Assembly: GCA_024704765.1 (NCBI GenBank) | Contig: JAKMXF010000332.1 | Location: 1,109,080 to 1,173,079, forward strand | Origin: Oopsacas minuta | Taxonomy: Eukaryota > Porifera > Hexactinellida > Lyssacinosida > Leucopsacidae | Length of the DNA: 64,000 bases | Reading direction: 5' to 3' | Shown: positions 48,391 through 60,012 of the stretch, in pieces | Position numbering within the stretch: the first letter of the stretch is position 1 | Layout of the letters: every line of letters begins with the position of its first letter | The notes under the pieces: model-generated | Seen by the model: only the letters and a program-made list of their open reading frames with translations | Databases searched by the model: none | What the model was told of the DNA's origin: nothing | Program-made: the position numbers and the translations under genes

Positions 48391-49183
48391 CAACGCCATT
48401 ACCGGAAGTCTGAAATTTTCCGCCTGCAATTATCTTCAATGACATAATATATTTTGCACTTACAGAAAACTAATTTTCTTTGTAGGCCTTGATTTCAATT
48501 AATACTTTAGTCACAATTCTGATCCTATTTATATCTACTCAGCAGTCAAAACTTGGATACTATAGATACTATAGTTCGTCTATCAAATCCCAGGATAATT
48601 TTCAACACTTTCATGGCCAATTATTTTCGCTCACATTGTTAACAATTCATATACAAAGGTTATTATAAAATACCGAAAATAATGCAAGTTTGGATCGATT
48701 CCACTTACCTTGATGATATATATAATTAGAAGTAGCATGGCGGGGCTACACCTGTTAAAGCTAGTGGGTGTCCTTCCTTGAGGATTATGAATATGAAATG
48801 CAATAGTATACGAGAATGTCATCCTGGACAAATGAAATGCATTACTAGAAGCTTGAATATATTGATGAAATTGATAAAACACTGGACGGTTGTTACATGT
48901 GAAAATATAATTCGTATCAACCATTCAAGTCCTAATTATCCATTGATACAAATACTAGTATGAGTATTATTGTTTGATTTGAATAGATATAATTTAGTGA
49001 CATTCTTAACTCGTGTTAGAACCAAGTTGAATATAATAAAACTATCGTTATAATAATGTGATTCTCTACACCTTAAAGCTTGAAAGTAATTGATATTACT
49101 CCATTTACGAAGAAATTCTGCAATAAAGAAATGAAACAAGGGTTCCTAGGACTTAGTTCATAGTAACCTGGTACGTCGTACTG
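48391..49183. other. No gene recognised
   Basis: AT-rich interior between the inverted arms; no coding accepted. Confidence 0.35.
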
Positions 49184-49185
49184 TA

Positions 49186-50489
49186 CAGGGTGGCTCCAAA
49201 GTTCTGATACAAACCATTTTGTCTATAATATTTTTCAGCACGACCTACATCATTGATTTTGTATATATAATTAATACATACTATTAGGAAGAGATTGCCT
49301 AGTCATTTATTCAATATAACCACCCTTTTTGGAAGTTACAGCCCTGAGTCTGTTCGGGAATCCTTCTACTGCGGCACGCAGAGTTTCTTGGCGTATCTTC
49401 TACAATTCTCGACACATGGAAATCTTTAGAGAGCTAACTGTGTTGTGTGACTCAGAACAAGCCTTGTTTTCCAAGATAGACTATACAGAATAGTCTATGG
49501 GATTTAACCGGGACTGTATGGTGGGCATTCATCCTTGTGTATAAATTGTGAATATTGTGCTTCAGCCAATCTTCGGTCTTATTGGCCCTATGGGTGGGAG
49601 CACCATCTTGTTGGAAGACAAATGGCTGTCCAGAAAACATGGTCTGGCTCAGACCTTTACCACAGGCTCTAATACAAGCTCTTGGTATGTTTTGGTATTG
49701 ATTTTCATTCCTGGAGGGATGAAAATCAGTGGTGTCCGGCCAACAGCAGAGACCCCAGCCCAAACCATCACCGATAGCGGTTTCTTCATCCGACTGATAT
49801 ATCTGAACTTATCAGGGATCGCTGAAACTAAGGTCGAGATGACTGTCGTTTTGGCTATTTATAGCCTCTTCTATGGTGAAAATTTTCTTAACTGAGAAAA
49901 GGGTATTTTCGAGAACCCCAATAGCGTGTAGAGCAAGTAGGCTCTTGCTCCGGGACACTCTTTTATTTCACCGACCCAGATAGGAATTGTACCTTTTTGC
50001 GTTTAAAAGAGCGGATTCCTGGGTCCCTTTTGGCAACCTTTTGTATTGCTCGGCGAGTTATATTGAGCTCCAAGGCCATTTCCCTCATCGAACGGTCTGG
50101 GTTCCGCCGAATCCGTTCTCGCACCATTTTCTTAAAAGCTGGGGTCATTACACAGCATGGACGACCAGATCTCGGCTTGTCTACAGTGTCGCCAGTTTCT
50201 TTATATCGATTTATCGTCCTGTAGATAAATGCCCTACATCTTTTTGCAATATTCAGCAGTTTCAAAATTTCTGAGGGACTTTTCCCCGCCACATATAACT
50301 CAATAATTGCTGGTCTCTCAGATTCCATGGTCAATCACAATTTTCTTTCGAAATAGTATACACTAAATTGAAATAATAATCGTTAGGAAGCGTTTAGGTA
50401 TGTCATGGAAGAGCAAACCATTGAGAATACTTCCTGATAATTGTTGTATATTAAATTGGGATTTTGTATCAGAACTTGGAGCCACCCTG
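49186..50489 (-). mobile_element. Tc1/mariner-superfamily (maT-like) transposon
   Basis: The 1304 bp element has inverted ends CAGGGTGGCTCCAAAGTTCT at 49186 and CAGGGTGGCTCCAAGTTCTG inwards from 50489, with TA outside both (49184-49185, 50490-50491). One transposase gene on the minus strand. Confidence 0.92.
49307..50328 (-). pseudogene. maT-like transposase, broken
   Basis: ATG near 50328 opens MESERPAIIELYVAGKSPSE. Paired helix-turn-helix motifs follow, with KPRSGRP between them near 50160 and RRNPDRSMREMALEL near 50095. After a stop at 49963 come SQLRKFSP (49880), KPLSVMVWGW-like sequence (49770), and FQQDGAPTHRANKTEDWLK near 49590, with the second catalytic Asp. The third acidic position lies in a frameshifted PPYSPG-like stretch near 49530. 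The frame resumes to a stop at 49307. Multiple stops make it inactive. Confidence 0.88.
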
Positions 50490-50689
50490 TACGTGAAATT
50501 ACGGTGTGTAGATTTCCATACCTTACTGTGCTCTAGTTATAACTTAAGACTAAGTTATCATGAATTTTGGAAATTATTGCCGCCAATACAATATACAAAA
50601 GTTAATCAAGTGCGGTAAATACAAATTTACCATTTTCAAGTTCTCATATTTAAATTTATTAGTGTTTTTATGACTCTAAAGTTCATAAA

Positions 50690-50850
50690 AACAATAATAA
50701 CAGATTTCTAAATAGTTCCAGAAACTTTGTTTCAATTATTATACTAGGGTAATGGCGGACGCAAATTCCAAATATGATATCGTCAACAACGTATTGTGAA
50801 TATTTGTTGTGTAGGTGTATAAAGTAAAGACATTTCTAAAAAGTTACATG
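50690..50850 (+). repeat. Dispersed repeat, copy of 40870-41060
   Basis: TAGGGTAATGG, AATATTTGTTGTGTAGGTG and GACATTTCTAAAAAGT match the other copy in order. Confidence 0.55.
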
Positions 50851-51039
50851 CAAACGCAGAGTGTCCGCAAAGCGGGCTCGTTATTTATATAAAATAGTAT
50901 AAGCCAGATGTTTCAAATGTGACTAATCATGTATGAAATCACGTGCATAGAATGTGCCTAAATGTACATAATAATATAGTAAAATAGTTTGTTTAATTTG
51001 GTCTCTAAATAAATTATATAACTATTAAATTTATCAAGA

Positions 51040-51250
51040 TCACAATAATGTCCAGCAGTGGATTATGTATTTTTGTTCCCTTTATGGGGGCCTGTCCCCC
51101 CCTGACCCCTCGTGTAGATACCCCATTACATCAGACCCCGACTGGTTTGGGCTCCTGGATCTGAGAAATATTTCAGGATATTCAATATCATTCGTTCCTA
51201 CTGAACTACATGTACTATCCTCAAATCCTATTGATAAAATTCTAAATAAT
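51040..51250 (+). repeat. Diverged copy of the 25800-26140 repeat
   Basis: Shares GGGCTCCTGGATCTGAGAAA (versus TGGCTCCTAAATTTGGGAAA), ATATTTCAGGATATTCAA and ATCCTCAAATCCTATTGA in the same order. Confidence 0.6.
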
Positions 51251-51978
51251 TATCCTACAATTACCCTCTTTCTAACTTTTGAAACGAAACTCTAGTATCA
51301 AATGAAATATGTGCAAAACGGTGTTAGAATATGATAAATCATGTAGATATAGATTTGAAGATGTCAAATTTGGAATCTACATACTGGATTACCCCTGAAT
51401 TGCTGTTAAATCTAAATCTCTAGCATTATTTTGGATAATATGCAAAAGGTGTGAAATAAAATTATTCATATGATAAAATCACTTGGATATAGATTTGAAA
51501 GGTTAAATTTGAAATCTATATACTCGAGTACCCTTGAACATAAGCGTAGTTAGGGGTTGCTGGCAACCGCGACGCTGCTGTCAGCAACCCAAGTGGTAAC
51601 TCCAAAGAAGAAATGCCTAGCTACGCCTCTGCTCTGAGTGTTAAAACGACTCACATACGATCTAGGATATTAATCAATTGTAAATTTGACTTGGGAAACA
51701 CCGATTGAAAATTATAGCCCCCTAAAATTTGGATCGGTATAAACATTTACCTCTGAAATCGCTGCCCATGCAAAACTATGACGCCTTATGCTTCGCTTAA
51801 CTTAAGTGGTCATTATTATTTGCTATTATTTATAATAATTCTCTTCTTTAAATTCTCCTCGTACGTTAGATCATTGAACTTTCTTTTATTGTACTGTTTT
51901 GTATATACAATTGTTATTTTGATTTGTACAATTTGTAATGCGGATTGAGACAGTGTATAATGCGCTAAACAAATGCTG
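51251..51978. other. No gene; small MITE-like stretch
   Basis: 51340-51535 belongs to the inverted GGGTAAT family. 51543-51628 has AGCGTAGTTAGGGG and, inverted, AGGCGTAGCTAGG at its ends, a possible 86 bp MITE without a matched duplication. Confidence 0.4.
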
Positions 51979-52282
51979 TATTATTATTATTTATTATTAT
52001 TATTATTATTAATTATTATTATCATTATTATTATTATTATTATTTATTATTCTTATTAGTATTAGTATTAGTATTAGTATTAGTATTAGTATTAGTATTA
52101 GTATTAGTATTAGTATTAGTATTAGTATTAGTATTAGTATTAGTATTAGTATTAGTATTAGTATTAGTATTAGTATTAGTATTAGTATTAGTATTAGTAT
52201 TAGTATTAGTATTAGTATTAGTATTAGTATTAGTATTAGTATTAGTATTATTATTATTATTATTTATTATTATTATTATTGT
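51979..52282 (+). repeat. (TATTAG)n and (ATT)n satellite tract
   Basis: About 33 uninterrupted TATTAG units at 52054-52249, flanked on both sides by ATT/TTA triplet repeats (51979-52053, 52245-52282). It creates a spurious Asn-Thr repeat frame on the minus strand. Confidence 0.97.
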
Positions 52283-52404
52283 AAAAGATAGGTTCATCTC
52301 ATTTGACCTCAGGATGAAGAAACGATAATTATTAGACACATATGAAAAATATAGTTTCGACGAAGACATAGCCTTATATCCAGGGGTTGAAGAGGCGTTC
52401 ATAA

Positions 52405-53030
52405 TTTAACGACAAATGATTTAGTTGATCGGTAGGAAAGATGACTCTGATGCACGAGCTGTGCAACCAGCTTGTCGGGTAAACATTTTTTAGTTAGTAC
52501 ATATTTCTATGAAATAGTAGTAATTTCGTTGAATAGATTATTACTAGGGTTTATAATTTTATGAGAAATGATCGTTGATTAATGGTATATCTTTGAATAA
52601 TTCTGAACGCTGAACTGAATACAATCATAAAAATCAACATTTACAGACTACCTCATTCTAGTCTAAGTTGCTTCTCACATAATTATAAGTGAAAAGATAA
52701 CAGAGTATCAGAATTTGAAACTCAAATTTAGTTGAATTTTGAAAAACTATATCCCCCTTCACATAGTTTTGCAAAATTTTGTCACGACCAACGTCCCATG
52801 TTCAGAAACGTGTAATTATTTGAAATTTAAATTTCGCAAAAAACACTGTAAAACATACTTATGATGCTCAGAAACTTGTAATATACATTTGAAAGTTAAA
52901 ATATTTTTGATATTCATAAACGTCCCTCTGTCTTCTATTTATTCCTTAAATTTTCTCCAAATCAGAATATTGGGAAGGGCTTCAAATTTCAAGTATGCTC
53001 AGTTTACGCTCACTTCACACTCGTTTACAT
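52405..53030 (-). repeat. Right arm of the large inverted repeat
   Basis: See 47778-48390. Read on the plus strand from 52412, TGATTTAGTTGATCGGTAGG then GATGACTCTGATGCACGAGC and GTGCAACC again resembles a tRNA-derived head with A-box and B-box positions, supporting a shared short element at the inner end of both arms. Confidence 0.75.
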
Positions 53031-53954
53031 AGTTTCATAGTCTATTACAACTATGTATATTCTATTCTTTTTCAAATTCACTAACTGCTCCTTTTTGTTA
53101 TATCTTTGATGCTCCCCCTTGCGATGATCGTTTCTTTTATTTGTCTATTCGTGAAGATTTCTATCTTTCTGCTTATTTAACCAGTTATATGTCATACTTT
53201 GCTGAAACGATTTTTGTTTATTCAGTAGAAATCGGATTTTTCTTACTATTTCTTTGCACGGTAATAAATAAAGACAAAACCGATTCCACCGTTTCCTTTG
53301 AAAAATTTTGTAAGTTGTATTTTATTCGAGCCAATATTGTACTAGCCAAATCCATTCGGTTGCCAATTTTCAATTTACTCTCCGCTTTTCGGTCTTGGTA
53401 ATCCTACGATTTTCACACGTTGCTTTTCTATTGTAAATATTCAACATTCATTTCGTGCCACTGGGTCTTCCGTTGTTTAGAAGTTTCCAATATGTCTAGG
53501 GTCTTTATTGGACCCTCAACTAAAAATTGGCCTTTTCAAATCGCCTGTACTCGCGGGATAGCTTTTACCTATTGCTATAGTTTTCGTTTCAGGCTTTTGC
53601 AGCCGCTTCGGGACTGAGAATTCGGTCGACCTTACCTTGCAACCTTATATAGTGAATGACGTCGCATTTCGGACTTAGCATACCACCCAATCTTTGTCAA
53701 ATCAATGCATAGACGGAGCCCAGATTTTCCCTGGAAACCTGAATTCTCTCTCGCTCGCTCGTCATATAATTATCTATCCCCTTGCACATTCAGTATGTGA
53801 CTTCTAAACCATTTTGCTCTGTGTATAATCGACAAAAAGATATAAATTTACTTGTGTCCTCCCACGATACAATACTAGCAATTTGCTTGTCCGAGAGACA
53901 CTGGACGCATCAAATTTATAGTAATTTACGGGGAGTGTGACTTTATGTGCATTC
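53031..53954. other. No gene recognised
   Basis: Open frames at 53141-53401 and 53420-53617 carry no known motif. 53230-53370 shares blocks with 46967-47110 (AATAAACAAAGAGACAAA versus AATAAATAAAGACAAA), so this is repeat DNA. Confidence 0.4.
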
Positions 53955-54001
53955 TAGTGCGACGTTTGTGTATAAATATATAGTACACAAACGTCGCACT
54001 A
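53955..54001. repeat. Perfect 18-bp palindrome arms with 11-nt loop
   Basis: TAGTGCGACGTTTGTGTA (53955-53972) and its exact complement (53984-54001) enclose TAAATATATAG. A related TAGTGCGATGTTTGTTT occurs at 54289. It may be back-to-back TE ends. Confidence 0.9.
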
Positions 54002-54015
54002 CCTTTGTACAAGTA

Positions 54016-54187
54016 CAGTGCAGACCCCTTATTATCTAATCGTATTTAGCAAGAATTATCCTTACTAATTCGCGAATTTTGCTATTATGCACACTAATTA
54101 CCATATAAAACTGCACTCTATGTCCATGAAAAGTGGCTAATTGCAGATTTTGCTATTAGACTAATTGGTAATGGGCGGTTTCCATTG
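54016..54187. mobile_element. Pogo/Tigger-like MITE with TA duplication
   Basis: A 172 bp element with TA at 54014-54015 and 54188-54189. The ends CAGTGCAGACCCCTTATTA and CAATGGAAACCGCCCATTA (inverted) match with several mismatches. Confidence 0.6.
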
Positions 54188-54189
54188 TA

Positions 54190-56421
54190 CGAATTTTGTG
54201 AAACACTAGTGAGCTAAATTTACAACCAGGAGGAGTCAGACTGCCGACATCATCCGGGAGCAATATTAATACTAATCCATGGTAAATAGCTAGTGCGATG
54301 TTTGTTTACAGATATGCGAATTTGTATAAAATTGTCACTGTACACAAACCTCTCCCTTAGTAATTCTCTGTAATTTACGAACTAGAACGTAGAACTGATG
54401 AAATAATGATTAAATCAAATGAAGTTTGTCTAAGTCAATCAAGGTTCATGGGACCCCTAACGTCACCCAAGTCGGTGCTGAATTAAATTATTTATGCATG
54501 TCAAATTTTCAAATAACTATAGGGGAGTGCCCAGGCTTGTAAAAGGTCATACATATTGTGGTCAGGTGACCTGAAATGTCATCATAATACCTGAAATTGC
54601 CTAAAGTGACCAGACTTCATTCAAATTAACTACGAATTATAATTTGAACCGTTAACCAATAATCAGTTAATTTGGTGAATAACCTAATTAAAGAATACAT
54701 TGGGAGTGTCTAATTAATTACACACAATACCACTATGAAGTATTATCCTGCAAATATGTCTATACAAGATTATAATCTATAAAATTGAATAAGAAGAAAT
54801 TCGAGCAGTCATGACTTTTCTAATTATAACACTATCTGACTTATTTTGTTTGAAGCACCTAAACAACATAAGCATTGCCGTAGTAATCTAGTAGTCGCGT
54901 GTTGCTTAGTCTATTCGGAAATTCATCTTGATAGTAAGAACAATTCTTGTGTTCGAAAATATTTTTGTAAATTCTATAATATTTCAAATAAAGGATCATC
55001 TTTAAACGAATGTATCCACACTTTGAAAGTATCATATATTGAGACGCTAATCATGAGATGATGCCTAAAGCAGACCTTTAAACTTTTGTATTTATGTAAA
55101 ACCAGTTTGCAAATATTATAACTGACTGACTAGTATATGTTCCTGTTGAATTTCGTACAATAAGTAAACGAATACTGGTAGAATTATTATATACTAATCT
55201 AATACATAAGGACACTATAGGACCATGAGCAGCGCTATGGCAGCGGCATCGGGGGGGCGAATGGGGATCGGGCTGATGGTTGGAGGGGGGAGTAAACACC
55301 ATAATTATAACTATAAATTACAAATTCAGTACCAAAGTATATAATTTTACTAACAACATACAGTTAAATACTCGGTTTATTTACTTTTTGTACTAGAGTC
55401 CTATAGTAGCCTGTGTTGCGGTACCTCTGCGAAACGGTTGACAAATGTTCTCCCTATCCAAGGCGTATAGCATCTGCGCATTACATTACGAGCCTTTAGT
55501 ATTACGTGACGTAATGCTAACTATCAAAAAATATAAAAACTTTTGGAAATTTTCCTAATATCACTGTTTTGTTAATTTTTCTTAAACTCGATTACAAATT
55601 GAACTTCATCAATGACTATTGTCAATACATAGATATTACTTTATCTGTAATCTTTATACAATTATACTCTTTTCAAGTTCTATATGGTTTACGGTGTCAC
55701 TGAAATTATGTCTATTATGTTAATTATGCCCACACAGTTACGCCGCTGCGTGCGACGAAGTGTCAGCCATACAGTTATCAAAGTGTACATCGAGTTGCTT
55801 ATGGAACATGCCTCCCATTGCTCCCGCTTGGGTTAAGTATTTAACAGCTAAATTTATTGTTATTGGAAGCAACACGACAGAAAATACTCTCCACTACGTG
55901 TCTTGAATAATTCACAGCATAGCTAAAATTTGAATATTTCATTTTCCAACGTCTATCCATTAAATTTAATGGCCTTCTGTGGTGATACTGGAGCTTCTAT
56001 GTCGATTTTGGATAGTACCCTGGGCAATTCGTTCCTGCAGTAATATAAATTTTGTACTGTCATGATGACGCAATAATTCCATGATGAGTTTATATTTGAT
56101 CAAAATCATGATGTCAGGAAATTTGGCACATTGAGGGGTACCTTTTATTCAAATTTCAAATTCCATCATGTATATTGGCTACGCAGTGACTATTATGATG
56201 TCATTATCACCTTTTTGTATTTACAATCCAAAAAGGTGATTATAACATCATAATTTCTTCATAGGTGTGAATTTTCGTCCAAGACTTGAACTTGTCCAAG
56301 CCAAGCCAAAAAATAGGAAAATACATTGATGACGGCCATTGAATCTCATCTGCCTAGAGAATATATTGAAGAGACCAGATTTCATTTCATATTAATATTA
56401 ATAGATTCAATAGTTGACAAA
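54190..56421. other. No gene recognised
   Basis: No coding accepted. 55210-55300 has a G-rich run on the plus strand. 56040-56300 contains noncoding repeats rich in ATGATGTCAT-like words, also seen near RAG1-like 3' ends (29560, 32990, 60160). Confidence 0.4.
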
Positions 56422-56459
56422 CACAGTGTCAAAATGGCATTTAAGTGGAAATAGGCATG
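56422..56459 (+). repeat. Solo RAG-type terminus (heptamer, 22 nt, ATAGGCATG)
   Basis: CACAGTG at 56422-56428, 22 nt, ATAGGCATG at 56451-56459. AAGTGGAAATAGGCAT corresponds to AATGTGGAGATAGGCAT at the copy 3 end (60034-60050). No paired opposite end was found. Confidence 0.55.
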
Positions 56460-58719
56460 TAGCCTCAACCTATGTGAATGAATTATCTAACTATAGTAAA
56501 ATCATGTTTGTAGCCTTGGGACCGGTAACCACAATGTAATTTTTCTATTATTGATGGGCCGCTGACAAGGTTGAGTTACATTAGATGGCAAGACCGGTTG
56601 TCATGAGCTTGCAACGGTCCCGAAATCGGTAGTAAACAAACTATTGGAAGCGTCCAAAGGCAAGTACCAGTAAAATTTTATACAGTTTAGCGTGATTTGG
56701 AGACAATATAATGAATATAGTATTTTAGGGTTTGATAAAATAGTTATATTGGTCACCCATGAGTTTAAGAAATCAATTTTAATGAGGTGAATTTTTAGAT
56801 AAATCTTCTTTTCAAGTGAGATAACCATGCTAATGTGTCAGAATTATGTTAGATGAGAATATTTCTGTGTAAGATAACAACACTAATCAAAAATCGTTAG
56901 AATCTAAGGCTACAGGGAAAATATTTTTGTATGCTGTCTGCAATGTGAGATTTTGATAGTTGCTGATTTGACAGGCATTTGTAGCGATAGCTTGTATGAC
57001 GAAATTTTCAAAATTCGAATTATCCGGAAAATTATTTTAATTTACCACTCAATGTTGTGTAGGGGTCATATTTTTCATAGCAACTATTATCCTTGTCATT
57101 ATTTTGCAATAAATCGTAAAATAGTATGATGACCAGCATATGGAAAATGATAGGTTGGGCTCTATGATTGATTATATGGCCATATTTAAAATTGCCTGTT
57201 TTATTAAGGTATTTATAATTAATAGAAGCAATATTAGACTCATTCTAAACGATTTGGCTTTACAAGATATTCAATATTTATCAACCACAATATGGTGAAA
57301 TTTCCCAGGCGAATTTTGTTTTTATCGCAGTCATGCATGTATTTTTAAGGGAATATATGTTTAGGGGCAAAATGGGCAGGTTAAATTTGGCTATGGTTAT
57401 TATAGAATTCTAAAAGCTATAAATTTACTTTACGAAAATACTTCACAGAACTCAACATACAAAGCTTTTAGCCTTTGGTAGTTCAAACATTTATATTCCA
57501 ACATTTATATTCCAGAATAGCCACTATAAAATAGTGAATTCCTATTGTTGCTATTGTTCATCAACGCTAGTATAGATCTGACCTAAGCTATATAATATGC
57601 ATATAATGTATAATACGTTATACGTGATCTATTTGAACGTATCAAATGTCTAGGTTAACCTCGAAATATATAATTTTGATATTGTTAGACTTGCAGAAGT
57701 CACGATATTATCAAGTATTACACAACTAGGTCACTATGCTGAGATTTCTCATTAACAATTCGAGAACTACTATTTTGATGCCAATTATTTATTGCAGAAA
57801 TTAGCCCAATAGAAGTTACGTCACCAAAAATCGAAAATTTAACGTAATATATGTATTATACGTAATACGTCTTCATTGAAGACGTATTAAACAACTTAGG
57901 ATCTGACAATATTGAATTTTCTAGTTATGTAAACATTCTCTATTAGATCTGCTCTGCCTTTTGCTCTTCTACAAATGTGATAGTTTGTATATTTCCAGAT
58001 GGTGTGCCACTCTGAAATAAGTATGCTACTCTTTCTTTTAATCCGAATACATATTTCAAAAATAACATTATTTCTCAACGATAGTCCCATATTTACTAAA
58101 ATAGCCTCTGTTCGAATTGTCGCCTTCCGAGGAACTTATAATGAATTCGTCTACATTTTATATAATGAGGGTATAATCTTTGGACATATTTTGATTTGGC
58201 ATAAATTATTTGTAGTAGAAGGCCTAAGCTTATACAATCTTTGGAAACGTTCTAAAAATTCAGAAGGCCTAATATTATTTAATTCTACTGCCAACAAATA
58301 CATTATACAATATTACTCATGTTGGCATCCTTTTCATCTTATGTATAAGTTTGTGCTCCAAGATCCTTTCAGTATTGTTCAATGCATTTCACTAATCCGA
58401 ACTCAATATTTTGAGAAATCAACAGTACTTTAGGATTAGCGATGTTGTATTGTATATGCTAGACAGTGGAACCTGAATAATTCTCTGAATATGCGTGGTG
58501 GCAAGATAAACGCTCTAAGACTTATGAATAAACATTTGTCGCCAACGTATACTATAGTTGTTTGTTGAAATTTACGCCACATTTCAATGTGCAACTAATT
58601 CAGAAAATTGGTTCCCCACAATCTTTATATTTCCTAGTGAAAAATTTATTTAGACAAAGAATGTTCAAGAAAGTTTTAAGGGCCAGTCGCTTTTTCAGAG
58701 AAAAAAAACATTATACCGA
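56460..58719. other. No gene recognised
   Basis: AT-rich. The 144-codon frame at 57999-58433 has no known domain and contains CTAATCCGAACTC and TTAGGATTAGCGA, which are pogo-MITE-like words. Confidence 0.4.
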
Positions 58720-59024
58720 CAGTCAAACCTGCTTAACTGCCACCTCTGTAACGGCCAGTTCCTTTATCTACGGCACTCTATATAGTCGTCGCCTCCTAAA
58801 AAGTCTACCTTTGACATTCCCTTGGGTGGCTATCATTAACTACTTCCACTATATTCTTTTAAATATCGGTCACTTGTCTTAATGCCAACTTCTCTATATC
58901 ACCACCACTAACATAAAGTTACTGCCATACTAGTGTATAACGGTCAACATCTCTATAGCGGCCACCAATAAATACCGGCCACTTTTGGTCAGTTTCTTCG
59001 GCGGACTTTTAGGCAAGTTGACTG
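58720..59024. mobile_element. Pogo/Tigger-like MITE
   Basis: A 305 bp element with ends CAGTCAAACCTGCTTAACTG and CAGTCAACTTGCCTAAAAGT (inverted). The right flank is TA, but the left TA is not preserved. The interior repeats short GCCACC and CGGCCA units. Confidence 0.6.
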
Positions 59025-60012
59025 TATATTTAGAATATATGTATAGATAAATTCAAATCAGTGATGACATTTACTACAATGCATATATGAAACGCTAGTA
59101 TATCCCTCGTCAGAATTGTACCAAATAGTGTTCTAACTGCGATATTTAGATTCAGCTTCAAAGGTTACTCCTACAGTCCAGTTTGAGCTTTCTAAAAGAT
59201 TATTTCTTGGCAATTTAAACCGTTAAAACGGAAATTTGAAAGAATGATTTTTCCGCCTGGGTCTGGGTCAGTTTGATTTGATTCTTTACAATTTCAGTTG
59301 ATAGCGGTTCAAAAACTTAAAGACTTGCGCAAAAGACACATAGGTTGGGAGTAGGGGGTAAATTTGGGTCGCCTTCATAGATTGCCTACTAATATTGACC
59401 CCTAAGTTCAAACCGACCCTGACCCAGGCTAAAATTTCGTTGTAAAAATATCGTTTCAACGATTCTGTTGTACATCAACTATTTTTCGAAAACTTAAAAT
59501 GTATTTCGAGTACCTTTATAATCTAAATCCGAACTTACACTTAAATACAAATTCATCTATTTTTGACTAGGGTTACGCTCATTCAATTTATGCAATCAAT
59601 TCCAAATGATACACTGTCCAGCAATTTCATCTGTGGTGGATAGAGTTTGGTGGTATGTTATCTACTATGGTGATTCCGAAAATGTAGACCGTTTTATTCA
59701 ATAACGACACAATTCGATCTATGAAACTTGAACCTCAAAATTACTAAAATGTCATACATTTTTTACCGAATACTGACTTACTCATGAACAACCTGTGTAG
59801 ATTTTTGAACTTTTTTATGCTTATATCTATTATCAAACAGGTCGGAGTTATATTCAGGTACAACTGGTTATCTAGAGTCACATATAGACACAACAATACT
59901 TCATGAAAGATTCTTTATGCCCTTCGAAATGAACAGTTTTGCCTACATAGAGCTCTTTCCTATTTAAATAGGATTATAAATATACGTATGTACTATAATT
60001 TGATATTCAGTT
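59025..60012. other. No gene recognised
   Basis: AT-rich, nothing supportable. No continuation of the KDZ-like coding region was found here. Confidence 0.35.

Noticed and set aside
52040-52402. 120-codon Asn-Thr repeat frame on the minus strand
   Set aside because: Translation of the (TATTAG)n satellite.
53141-53617. Two adjacent open frames with hydrophobic stretches
   Set aside because: The region resembles noncoding repeat DNA at 46967-47110 and has no recognisable domain.
57999-58433. 144-codon open frame as a gene
   Set aside because: No motif, no codon-like conservation visible, and it overlaps pogo-MITE-like sequence.
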